NCBI GenBank assembly: GCA_021779135.1 | Contig: JAJYBH010000016.1 | Coordinates: 1 to 39,338, forward strand | Direction of reading: 5' to 3' | Source: Deltaproteobacteria bacterium | GTDB lineage: Bacteria > Desulfobacterota > Desulfuromonadia > Geobacterales > Pseudopelobacteraceae | Length of the DNA stretch: 39,338 nt | Part shown: positions 16,902 to 24,856 of the stretch, one piece after another | Position numbering within the stretch: the first letter of the stretch is position 1 | How the letters are laid out: each line of letters starts with the position of its first letter | Program-made: the position numbers and the translations under genes | The notes under the pieces: generated by a model | What the model saw: the letters and a program-made list of their open reading frames with translations, nothing else | The model's database searches: none | What the model was told of the DNA's origin: nothing

Positions 16902-19267
16902 TTTGTCAGCCTTATCCGCAGGGCAAACCCTTTTTCCGCCCCACGTCGCAATGAGATGTCGCCGTTAAGTTGGACCACGGTTTGCTTGACATGGTATAGT
17001 CCCAAGCCGGAACCGTTGGTAGTCGTAACGCCTCGTTCAAAAATTTTATCTGGCGGTTGGACCTCTTTTGAAAGCCCCGGGCCGTCATCCGTTATATCAA
17101 TAAGCAATTCATTTTCTGATGGGTGGCTCAAGTGGACATCAAATCGTTTGGCTCGCGCCCTTGCGCTATTGCTGGCTAGGTTGTCGAACACAATTGCGAT
17201 GTCGATGGGTTTGAAGCGCATTTCGAATTGTTCCAGGAAATCGCGAGTGACTGCAACCCTGAGGTTCTGGGCTGACGTGTCCTGTGCGACGTTCAATAGG
17301 TATTCTTGAATGAAAGTAGCCAGGTCTGCAGTAATCGTCTCCGTTTTTAGCCTGAAGTTGGCTTTTGTTGCAAAATTGGTGATTGCGATGATCTTTCTGG
17401 TGACGTTCAGAGCCTTTTCAATCAACTCGGAGGCCTTGCCCACATTCGTGCCTTCCTTTAGCTGGGTCAAAGCCTGGTCAAGGAAACCCTTGAGCGAATG
17501 GCCGCATATTTTTGATTGATGGTGCAGCAATAAAAGCTGTTCATGATCAGTTCCGGCCATGAGACGTGAAAACAAGATTTCAGACTGCTGAGTGGCTACT
17601 TGAGATTGAAGGTTTTTTTTGGCCTGTGCGATGTTTTTGGCTGCGCTTGTCAAACGTTCAACCTGTTTTGTTTTCCTGTCTACATCTTTTCGTGCCTTTT
17701 GCAATTCGGATTTTTGACGATTGAATTCACTTTGTATCCTGTTTAACGCCAATTTGACGTTTTGGCCGACATTCCCATCAAACGAGTTGAATTTATCGAG
17801 AATGTGGCTGACTTCTTCTTCCCGTTCACGTGACAAGGCGTCGAGTACGTCCGGGGAAATTTCCAACTCCAACGTTCGCGCAGGGGTTGCGCCGACAATC
17901 CTCAGTACATCCAGGGCAATTCGCCTTCGCTTGCTATCGCCAGACTCCTTGTAGACTTCACTTTCAGGCATTTCCTGATCACCAGGAATCACCCCAGTCC
18001 TTAGTTTAACTCGAATTGGTTCCGGAACGGAGTCCCAATCGAGTCCATCTACGACGAATCTTTCAAGCTTGGTCAGGAGCTGTATGAAAAAACTATTGGA
18101 ACCACGAGCAAGCTGAATGAATGATTGGTCCCGCACGACTCCTTCACGGTTTGAAACGATCCGGAATGAGTTGTCGGTGTCTTTGACGTTGATCAATCCG
18201 AGGAGTTCCCGGTTGGCCAAATAGCGGGTTGTGCCTTGGCTCTTCCTTACATCGAGTTGCAGCCAGTCGTTGTTCCGATCTCCATACGGCGGTACGCGGT
18301 AGCCGTTGACAAACAGGAATACAGCTCCAAATTCCACCAAGTTGAGACCTGTTTGGCGTTTAAAATATGCTTTTTTGTAAGGATTCATGTAGTGGAGCAC
18401 TACGTGTATATTTTTTAGCTTGTTGAGGTCCAGATTTTTTTCCACTAGTCGGTAAATGCGATTCCCGTCATGGAACATCTCTGTTGTAATTGTCTCTCCT
18501 AGGGGGTCAATTCTCGATTCGATGTATGTTGTGTTGAATTTTAATTTTGTGAATATTTTGTTTTCAATAATGCCATTAATTTGATTGTGCAATGCCTCTT
18601 TGCCGTCTTGACGAGATTCGGCCTCTGCAACAAGTTTTATTTTTACGCTCCCTTTGTCGAATACGGCTATTGGGTTGACGAATCGTTCGAGATTCCTTTT
18701 AAGTAGCGTCAGTTTTTCTCGACTCCATTCCTGACGAAGGTCCGTAATTGCCAGCATCGTACCTACTTCCGGGGCATTTCTGCCAAGGAAGGCTTCCGCA
18801 TCCTGATCTGAAACCTCTGCGACCGTGATATTTACTTTTTGAATTGTTGATTCTAGACGAACCTTGTTTTCAAATGCTGTCCAATCGACTGTCAGGTGGA
18901 GCAGTGGACCACCACTTCGTCTTGTGAACATGTCGAGTTTCCGGCCAAGCCTGTCACAGGCGAATCGACCAACCCCCTTGTTACCGGCAAGGACCCTGTC
19001 GCCCATCACGGAGTGTTTTTTTTCGGAATAGGCTATATTCAGCCACTTGTTTTTAATATCCAACATTGACATGCCGGATCCATCATCTTCTACGATGACT
19101 GATGCCCCTGATGCGGCAAAATGGATGCTGACGAGGTTTGCCCCGGCATCGATCCCATTTTTCACAAGTTCAACAACTGCAATGTTGTCATCGTTTATGA
19201 GATCTTGCCCAATAATATTTTTTAGATCTGCGTGGGTTATGAAGTGTAGGTTTTGGGGTTTGGCCAT
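16898..19267 (-). CDS. double GHKL ATPase: MORC/paraMORC-like N-terminus plus histidine-kinase-like C-terminus
   Basis: A 789-aa cytoplasmic protein, no membrane segments seen. The N-terminal GHKL fold has an N box (AVVELVKNGIDAGA, residues 31-44), G1 (VEDDGSGMS) and G2 (GNKGVGRFACDRLGRK), as in MutL/Hsp90/MORC ATPases. After a middle region and a coiled coil (RIQSEFNRQKSELQKARK), a DHp-like helix (LLLLHHQSKICGHSLKGF) leads to a second HATPase with N box FDNLASNSARARAK, G1 DITDDGPGLS and G2 GSGLGLYHVKQTV. Prokaryotic MORC/paraMORC ATPases are known to associate with restriction-modification loci. ATG 19267 is chosen because the family N terminus begins there; GTG 19324 would add 19 residues. 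It heads the three-gene operon. Confidence 0.8.
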   Translation of the reverse strand: MAKPQNLHFITHADLKNIIGQDLINDDNIAVVELVKNGIDAGANLVSIHFAASGASVIVEDDGSGMSMLDIKNKWLNIAYSEKKHSVMGDRVLAGNKGVGRFACDRLGRKLDMFTRRSGGPLLHLTVDWTAFENKVRLESTIQKVNITVAEVSDQDAEAFLGRNAPEVGTMLAITDLRQEWSREKLTLLKRNLERFVNPIAVFDKGSVKIKLVAEAESRQDGKEALHNQINGIIENKIFTKLKFNTTYIESRIDPLGETITTEMFHDGNRIYRLVEKNLDLNKLKNIHVVLHYMNPYKKAYFKRQTGLNLVEFGAVFLFVNGYRVPPYGDRNNDWLQLDVRKSQGTTRYLANRELLGLINVKDTDNSFRIVSNREGVVRDQSFIQLARGSNSFFIQLLTKLERFVVDGLDWDSVPEPIRVKLRTGVIPGDQEMPESEVYKESGDSKRRRIALDVLRIVGATPARTLELEISPDVLDALSREREEEVSHILDKFNSFDGNVGQNVKLALNRIQSEFNRQKSELQKARKDVDRKTKQVERLTSAAKNIAQAKKNLQSQVATQQSEILFSRLMAGTDHEQLLLLHHQSKICGHSLKGFLDQALTQLKEGTNVGKASELIEKALNVTRKIIAITNFATKANFRLKTETITADLATFIQEYLLNVAQDTSAQNLRVAVTRDFLEQFEMRFKPIDIAIVFDNLASNSARARAKRFDVHLSHPSENELLIDITDDGPGLSKEVQPPDKIFERGVTTTNGSGLGLYHVKQTVVQLNGDISLRRGAEKGFALRIRLTK

Positions 19268-19623
19268 ATTTTTTTCCAATTCGTTCCAAAATAATGCCTG
19301 GGCAAAGTATAGACCGCTCGTCACGCCCAGATTTGGATAGGGTCATCATTTCTTAACAGATGGACTGCGATGTCCTAAATCGCTGTATTGTTATCACGCA
19401 CCAATGTAATATACCATTTGAGTGAAACATGCCATAAAGGAATGTCACATGGGATATTTGAAGGATATTAGGACGGTGCTATTCATATGTGTCCCGAATG
19501 GTACCGACCGGGGCAATTGCCAATGCGGCTTGACACTTGACGAGTCATTAGTCAATATTGCCTGCGTTGGAACCAAGCTTGGTCCGAGTTAACCATCCTA
19601 ATAGATTATATACGGAGATCGAT
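19268..19623. promoter_or_regulatory. divergent intergenic region between GHKL operon and restriction gene
   Basis: A 356-base gap without a convincing gene. Toward the restriction gene a TTGACA at 19530-19535 is followed at 18 bases by AATATT (19554-19559), a weak promoter candidate. Overlapping it, TTGAC (19537-19541) and GTCAA (19551-19555) form an inverted repeat that could be an operator. Promoters for both divergent units must lie here. Confidence 0.35.
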
Positions 19624-20421
19624 ATGAGTAAGGAAGCAAAAATACATGAGCTGGTCAAGTTGATTGGTGCATTTCTACCTTTGCCAAAATCTATCGAGCC
19701 TTTTCCTGATATAAAACACAAAACCATAAATAAGCTAGCTGAACAAGCGGCAGATTTATCAAATGACTTGGATCCAGTAAAATTACCACCCTATATATTT
19801 GATCCAACTGCTCCAGAGATGCTTGGGAAAGTCACAGCGTGCGCATTGCTGCTGCAAGACAAAAATGCATTGGTTGATTTAAGGGATAATCGTTTCTATG
19901 GTGCCGGAATATACGCCATTTATTTCAGGGGCAGTTTCTTCGCATATTCTGGGTTGTCAAACACGGAAACACCAATATACATTGGAAGCGCCGAACCGGC
20001 GAACAAAATGGCGGGAGATGTAAGGAAACAAGGCCAAGCTATTTGGAAAAGATTGTCGGAACACGCCAAAAGCATTAGTAGGGCGGGCAACATTGAACTT
20101 GAAGATTTCGAATACAGATACTTAGCTGTCAAAAGTGGCATGCAAAAGGCGGCTGAGGACTATCTCATCAATCATTTCAAACCGATTTGGAACAAAGAGG
20201 TGAAAATTTGCTTTGGTTTTGGAAAGCACGGGGATAGTGCAGAAACTCGAAAAAACAAACGGTCTCCCTGGGATACTCTTCACCCTGGGAGGGATTGGGC
20301 GGATGAGTCCACTCATGACCAAAAAGGTGAGAGCATGATAGTAGATGCCATCAATATGCATCTCAACAAGTTACCGCCTATAGAAATCGTCGATTTCAAA
20401 TCACTGCTATTGCCAGTCTGA
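19624..20421 (+). CDS. Eco29kI-family GIY-YIG restriction endonuclease
   Basis: A 265-aa type II restriction endonuclease of the GIY-YIG nuclease family. The GIY motif is GAGIYAIYFRG, the YIG-equivalent is TPIYIGSAEP, followed by an Arg/His helix (IWKRLSEHAKSI) and a Glu/Asn region (AAEDYLINHFKPIWN). The family-typical FGFGKHGDSAETR and SPWDTLHPGRDWA segments follow. Eco29kI cuts CCGCGG, and this enzyme is predicted to do the same. ATG 19624 has GGAG six bases upstream. An N-terminal extension of about 50 residues makes it longer than the 214-aa prototype. Its cognate methyltransferase is at 20924. Confidence 0.9.
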   Translation: MSKEAKIHELVKLIGAFLPLPKSIEPFPDIKHKTINKLAEQAADLSNDLDPVKLPPYIFDPTAPEMLGKVTACALLLQDKNALVDLRDNRFYGAGIYAIYFRGSFFAYSGLSNTETPIYIGSAEPANKMAGDVRKQGQAIWKRLSEHAKSISRAGNIELEDFEYRYLAVKSGMQKAAEDYLINHFKPIWNKEVKICFGFGKHGDSAETRKNKRSPWDTLHPGRDWADESTHDQKGESMIVDAINMHLNKLPPIEIVDFKSLLLPV

Positions 20422-20728
20422 CGGAGGTTATCATATATAATTGCGTCCATACGACAACGTCCTATCTTTCCTCTTTGATTTCGCCAGTCCCCCAGCCCCG
20501 AGTACGCCAGTAATAACTTCGGAATCCAGTTCAACAAAAATCGTACAACTTTTCTGTTTATGACATGTTTTGTCGCATGGTCATGTTATTTAGGCTAACC
20601 GAATTATATATTTTATGTCTATGGAATGCTGCAAGCCCGGATCGTCTTGTACTGCTTGACTTTTTAGTGTAAATCTAGTACGTATAAATAACCGCGGAGT
20701 GCCGCGGAAAACCGCGGAGGACTCGGCG
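20422..20728. promoter_or_regulatory. intergenic region before the RHH-methyltransferase operon
   Basis: A 307-base gap after the restriction gene with no convincing gene. A weak promoter candidate is TTGACT (20656-20661), 17-base spacer, TACGTA (20679-20684); TATAAA at 20683-20688 is another possible -10. The CCGCGG array follows immediately downstream. Confidence 0.4.
20692..20717. promoter_or_regulatory. three CCGCGG sites at exact 10-bp spacing (operator-like array)
   Basis: CCGCGG occurs at 20692-20697, 20702-20707 and 20712-20717, so one face of the helix carries three copies. The array fills the space between the -10 region and the regulator's ribosome site (GGAGGA 20716-20721), overlapping the latter by two bases. 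CCGCGG is the sequence recognised by Eco29kI, to which the adjacent endonuclease is related. Tandem sites one turn apart are also what ribbon-helix-helix regulators commonly bind. Confidence 0.75.
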
Positions 20729-20911
20729 ATGGGAAAAGATGGGAAAAACGCAGTTCGAGTGACGACGACGCTGACAAAAGATCAAAATGCATCATTGGAA
20801 AGACTTGCGAAGAAAAATGGTGTCAAAAAAGCATGGTTGGTCCGTAGGGCTGTCGAAATGGCTATCGAGGAAGCAAATGGTGGTCCACTTCTTCCGTTGA
20901 ATATAGAATAG
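20729..20911 (+). CDS. ribbon-helix-helix (CopG-like) regulator of the R-M operon
   Basis: A 60-aa protein with the RHH pattern: a beta strand (AVRVTTTLTKDQ), helix A (ASLERLAKKNG), and helix B (KKAWLVRRAVEMAIEEA). ATG 20729 is chosen for GGAGGA at 20716-20721, seven bases upstream. RHH proteins bind DNA as dimers on tandem sites through the beta strand. It is 12 bases upstream of the methyltransferase and directly downstream of the CCGCGG array, so autorepression of regulator and methyltransferase is the simplest role. Classical R-M control proteins are HTH proteins, so an RHH one is less usual. Confidence 0.8.
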   Translation: MGKDGKNAVRVTTTLTKDQNASLERLAKKNGVKKAWLVRRAVEMAIEEANGGPLLPLNIE

Positions 20912-20923
20912 GAGGCGGTCTCC

Positions 20924-22087
20924 ATGAGGAGTATTGAACTTTTTTCCGGATGTGGGGGGCTTGCGCTGGGACTCTCCATGGCGGGGTTTCGGCATGAGAT
21001 GATGGTTGAGTGGAACAATGACGCCTGCTCGACTATCTTCCATAATCGACGTCTTGGTGTTGACCATGTTGCACACTGGCCTATCCGCCATGCAGATGTA
21101 CGTGGAATAGATTGGAGTGAAGTCGGCAATGAGCTGCATTTGGTCGCAGGCGGTCCGCCTTGCCAACCGTTTTCAATCGGGGGGAAGCACACTGGTAACG
21201 AGGACTCGCGTGACATGTGGCCACAAGCCATACGCGCGGTTCGTGAACTGATGCCAAACGGATTTGTCTTTGAAAATGTAAAAGGCCTATTGCGCCCTGT
21301 CTTCTCCGATTACCTCAATTGGATAACCTCTCATCTCGCATTGCCGCATCTTGAGCGGGCTGAGAATGAAACATATCAGGAGCACCTCATAAGACTAGGA
21401 CGCAATTTGGATGAAGCCGTTTATGATGTCAGGATATTGAAGGTGAATGCCGCCGACTATGGTGTTGCACAAAAAAGACATCGAGTTATCATTTTTGGTG
21501 TCAGGAGGGACCTAAACATCCCAATCACCCTCCTCCAACCCACGCATTCAAGGGAAAGACTCCTTTGGGATCAGTGGGTGACGGGGCACTATTGGGCGAG
21601 ACACGGGATATCTGTGCCACCGGATAGTCAGATTCCGACTTCAGATAATTTGATGGTGCAAAAACTCAGAAAACAAAATACCCCGCCTGCTCATAGTCCA
21701 TGGGCGACAGTTCGTGATGCCCTCCATGGACTCGGAGAACCCAATGGGAAGATGAATCATAATTTGCAAGAAGGTGCTCGCGTTTACACAGGTCATACCG
21801 GGTGCCCCCTTGATCAACCCGCAAAGGCATTAAAGGCGGGTGCCCACGGCGTTCCAGGCGGCGAAAATATGATGGTTCGAGACGATGGCACGGTTCGCTA
21901 CTTCACAGTTCGTGAAGCGGCACGCCTCCAGGGGTTGCCGGATGAATATACGTTCCCCGGGTCTTGGACTGAGAGCATGAGGCAACTTGGAAACGCAGTA
22001 CCGGTAAAACTCGCCCAAGCGGTGGGAAACATGATGGCGACGATGTTAGAGCAAGATGAGGCAATCCTATTTCGCAATGCGGCATAA
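20924..22087 (+). CDS. C5-cytosine DNA methyltransferase 2 (M.Eco29kI-like)
   Basis: A 387-aa cytosine-5 methyltransferase with motif I ELFSGCGGLALGLSMAG, catalytic GGPPCQPFS, ENVKG, motif VIII QKRHR and motif X QLGNAVPVKL. Length is close to the 382-aa M.Eco29kI. AGGAGG just upstream gives strong initiation. It is predicted to protect CCGCGG against the upstream nuclease. The order R, then regulator plus M under a separate promoter, means methyltransferase output can be tuned independently of the nuclease. It is clearly different from methyltransferase 1 in its recognition region, so the element probably makes two distinct methylation marks. Confidence 0.92.
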   Translation: MRSIELFSGCGGLALGLSMAGFRHEMMVEWNNDACSTIFHNRRLGVDHVAHWPIRHADVRGIDWSEVGNELHLVAGGPPCQPFSIGGKHTGNEDSRDMWPQAIRAVRELMPNGFVFENVKGLLRPVFSDYLNWITSHLALPHLERAENETYQEHLIRLGRNLDEAVYDVRILKVNAADYGVAQKRHRVIIFGVRRDLNIPITLLQPTHSRERLLWDQWVTGHYWARHGISVPPDSQIPTSDNLMVQKLRKQNTPPAHSPWATVRDALHGLGEPNGKMNHNLQEGARVYTGHTGCPLDQPAKALKAGAHGVPGGENMMVRDDGTVRYFTVREAARLQGLPDEYTFPGSWTESMRQLGNAVPVKLAQAVGNMMATMLEQDEAILFRNAA

Positions 22088-22173
22088 ATTTAGTCAACAC
22101 TCCGGGATATTAACGCAGCAATGAATAATCAATCAGTGTAATTTACTTTCAACATCCCGCTAGGAGCATGCAA

Positions 22174-23091
22174 ATGGAAATCATATCAGTCATCAACTAC
22201 AAAGGCGGCGTGGGCAAAACCACGGTCACAGCAAACCTCGCAGGTGAACTGGCTTATCGTGGCAAAAAGGTATTACTACTCGATATGGATGCCCAATCAA
22301 GTCTTACCTTCTCATTCGTAACGCCAGACTATTGGGATACAGATTTGAAGGAAAACAAAACAATAAAGAATTGGTTTGACTGTATTAGTCAAGGAAACAA
22401 GACAATGCCACTTTCTGACCTTGTCATTAAACCCAATAAGGTAAATGCATTCTTATCAAGTAAAAATACTGGTGGCGCCATTGATTTAATTTCATCACAC
22501 TTGGGATTGATAAATGTTGATCTAGAGCTGGCAACCTTGCTAGGTGGGGCCAACATGACCCAAACAAAAAGAAATTATATAAAAGTTCACGGGAAGTTGA
22601 GAAGTGAAATACAATCTTTTGCAGATGATTACGATATTGTCCTGATCGACTGCCCGCCCAATTTCAATATAGTAACGAAAAATGCACTGATTGCTTCAGA
22701 CAAAATTTTAGTTCCTGCCAAACCTGATTATTTATCTACACTCGGGATAGATTATTTGCATGGAAGTGTTAACACTTTGGTAGGTGAATATAATGAATAT
22801 GCTGAGACCGAAAGTGTAGCTCCTGAATTTATAGGCGTTGTTTTTACGATGATCCAAATTTACGGGGGTGAGCCCATTTCTGCTCAAAAGCAGTTTATCG
22901 CCCAAACTAAACGTTTAGAGGTAATGCCGGTTTTGAAAAGCAGTTTCAGAGAAAACAAATCGATATTTGCTGACGCTCCGCAAAATGGTCAACCGGTAGT
23001 TCTGAATTATTATTCAAATGGGACGCATAATGACGTCGTCAAAGAAATTGAAGCTTTTGTGGATGAATTTGTTGATGTTACAGGAGTATGA
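22174..23091 (+). CDS. ParA/MinD-type ATPase
   Basis: A 305-aa deviant Walker A ATPase. KGGVGKTTVTANLA near residue 10 has the signature lysine, LLLDMDAQSS is the switch I region, and IVLIDCPPNFN is Walker B. ATG 22174 is chosen because AGGAG (22162-22166) is seven bases away; the ATG at 22168 is too close. It is coupled to a small downstream gene, as ParA is usually followed by a ParB-like adaptor. Roles on a chromosomal element could be DNA partitioning of an excised form, defence, or positioning. No parS-like repeat was seen nearby. Confidence 0.85.
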   Translation: MEIISVINYKGGVGKTTVTANLAGELAYRGKKVLLLDMDAQSSLTFSFVTPDYWDTDLKENKTIKNWFDCISQGNKTMPLSDLVIKPNKVNAFLSSKNTGGAIDLISSHLGLINVDLELATLLGGANMTQTKRNYIKVHGKLRSEIQSFADDYDIVLIDCPPNFNIVTKNALIASDKILVPAKPDYLSTLGIDYLHGSVNTLVGEYNEYAETESVAPEFIGVVFTMIQIYGGEPISAQKQFIAQTKRLEVMPVLKSSFRENKSIFADAPQNGQPVVLNYYSNGTHNDVVKEIEAFVDEFVDVTGV

Positions 23092-23092
23092 A

Positions 23093-23491
23093 ATGAAAAA
23101 TGAATTGATCATATCAAGATTTCTCGAAGAGATTCTTTCTGAGCTAAGGACCTTGTCTACAAACGATATTGATAAACTTGAAAGCGGTAATTATTCTATC
23201 TCCTTGAAGCTTGTAAAAAACAAAAATACCGGTTTTGATAATACGGCAATGATCCAGAAGGTGGAAAATTCTCAGGTCATGGAGCAACTTAAAAAATTGA
23301 AAACTCGTGACGATGGATATGCGATGCTGTCAAATTATCTTAAAAGTAAAAAAGAATTTGAATGCTTTGCTAAATCCTTGGAAATTTCCGTCTCAAAACT
23401 TGATAAGACGGAACAAATAAAAGAAAAAATCATTGAAGCTACCATCGGTGCAACACTTCGATCAAACGCAATACAGGGAAAAAAAGTGTAG
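23093..23491 (+). CDS. small ParA partner protein, unknown family
   Basis: A 132-aa, lysine- and glutamate-rich, helical protein. The start at ATG 23093 lies one base after the parA stop, with AGGAG at 23082-23086; the open frame extends further upstream but only over parA. No HTH or ParB motif is evident (it contains RDDGYAMLSNYLKSKKEFECF and a Lys-rich C terminus). Position and coupling suggest it is the ParA adaptor or activator. I do not recognise the family. Confidence 0.65.
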   Translation: MKNELIISRFLEEILSELRTLSTNDIDKLESGNYSISLKLVKNKNTGFDNTAMIQKVENSQVMEQLKKLKTRDDGYAMLSNYLKSKKEFECFAKSLEISVSKLDKTEQIKEKIIEATIGATLRSNAIQGKKV

Positions 23492-23552
23492 CAATTTTAA
23501 AGAGGTCCCCATTTCATAATTAATGAAAAAGTAACAGGCACAAACGTGTTAG

Positions 23553-24440
23553 TTAATGCGAAGCTACTCCGTTGACCTGATCGAGGGGTTCGTCTCCATA
23601 CTCTACTTTCGTAAAGTGCTTATCAGCTTTTTCTAGCTCATTAAAAAGAATCTGGTAATTGTCTTCAATGTCCTGAATTATATTGGGATCTTGACCACAA
23701 AATTTTAATAGGTTGTAAAGCCTCAATTTGGAAAATGCACAAATATCAGAGACAATCCTAGAACTATGACCAAGTTTGACCGCAAATTGTTGTTCTTCTG
23801 AGCGACCATAGCGTTCCCATACCATACCGACACCGTCTCCATCTTTGTGAATGAGGTGGCTGCTCATTCCATATCCATGAGCAAGGTGCGCAAGAAGCAT
23901 TAATCCCTCAGAATTACTAGTAATGAAGCTTCTGGTTATCCCTGTAAATGACCACTTTTGCTCCAGTTGTTTTCTTTCTATTCTATTGCTGCAATTTTTT
24001 ATGTTAGTAATTTCATCGTCAGTTAATAGCAACCTCTTAAACGGAAGCCATTCTGGAGAATCAGGGTTTTCAACCACGTCCAAGAAATTTCGTGCGCGGT
24101 CACTGTGCTTGATAGAAGCGTAATTGGGGAGCAACTCCCAATACTCCATTGCTTTTTCCTTTACTTCATCGGATTCGCCAGTCATAAGAAAAACATATTT
24201 TATGGTCCCCTCCATCACTGATCTATTAATAATGTCAGCATCCCATTCCTTTCCAGACTGAACAAGTATCAATGAGCTTTCACTACTTAGATGGCAATCG
24301 ATAAATAATTGCGAATTGACAAACCGTATATATGGATCAATTCCGTCATAGTGCTGGTCTAGAAAAGGTTTTGCCACATCAAAGCACTCTCCAATAAAGT
24401 GGCTTGCTAGACCAGCCCATGTTTTAAGTATTTGTTCCAT
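23553..24440 (-). CDS. DUF5677-type protein
   Basis: A 295-aa, mainly alpha-helical protein without signal peptide or membrane segments. The segment LILVQSGKEWDADIINRSVMEGTIKYVFLM resembles the core of DUF5677 proteins, where conserved Arg and Glu residues sit in paired helices; the biochemical role of that family is not established. It is convergent with the ParA pair and AT-rich like other cargo. Similar proteins are often seen in defence-type islands; calling it defence here is inference. Confidence 0.6.
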   Translation of the reverse strand: MEQILKTWAGLASHFIGECFDVAKPFLDQHYDGIDPYIRFVNSQLFIDCHLSSESSLILVQSGKEWDADIINRSVMEGTIKYVFLMTGESDEVKEKAMEYWELLPNYASIKHSDRARNFLDVVENPDSPEWLPFKRLLLTDDEITNIKNCSNRIERKQLEQKWSFTGITRSFITSNSEGLMLLAHLAHGYGMSSHLIHKDGDGVGMVWERYGRSEEQQFAVKLGHSSRIVSDICAFSKLRLYNLLKFCGQDPNIIQDIEDNYQILFNELEKADKHFTKVEYGDEPLDQVNGVASH

Positions 24441-24601
24441 GTTCCCTCAATATAAACGTCTCAGGGTGTGCATCGGCTGCAGCGTTTGCGGCTATGGCTG
24501 GTTTGATTCAATAATCTTCTCATAGGAAGGTGGCTTCGCATTGCAACGAGTTTGTTGCAGAAGTTGCCCTATGGTTTTTGGGACATGAGAACCATTTTCA
24601 T

Positions 24602-24856
24602 TTATGAGAACGGATTTATTACAGTCTCTGACTTTGCCACTGCAATTTTCCCAGATAGCTTGTTTTTTTCCATTTCAGAAACTGTCAGATCCAATAGAGC
24701 TTTAAGCTCTTTTGCAACCTGCACCCCTTCTTGATCTAGGGTTATGTCCAGGCTTCCAAAAATGGACACCCGGTCAAGTCGGTTCTCGATGGTCAAGTCA
24801 CCGATCTGAAGAGTGTCAGATTCATTCTTGAATGGTTTGAACCCAGGCTCAGCCAT
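24602..24856 (-). CDS. 84-aa protein overlapping the nuclease gene
   Basis: A small acidic protein, beginning MAEPGFKPFKNES, whose start overlaps the end of the nuclease gene by eight bases, implying translational coupling. Predicted mixed beta (LQIGDLTIENRLDRVSIFGS) and helical (ALLDLTVSEMEKNK) content, no Cys, no signal peptide. Coupling to a potentially toxic nuclease makes an inhibitor/immunity role possible, but no recognisable immunity fold is evident. Confidence 0.6.
   Translation of the reverse strand: MAEPGFKPFKNESDTLQIGDLTIENRLDRVSIFGSLDITLDQEGVQVAKELKALLDLTVSEMEKNKLSGKIAVAKSETVINPFS

Noticed and set aside
20729-20911. HTH-type R-M control (C) protein with GACTnnnAGTC boxes
   Set aside because: The protein has the ribbon-helix-helix pattern, not HTH, and the nearby GACTTTTTAGTG only loosely resembles a C box.
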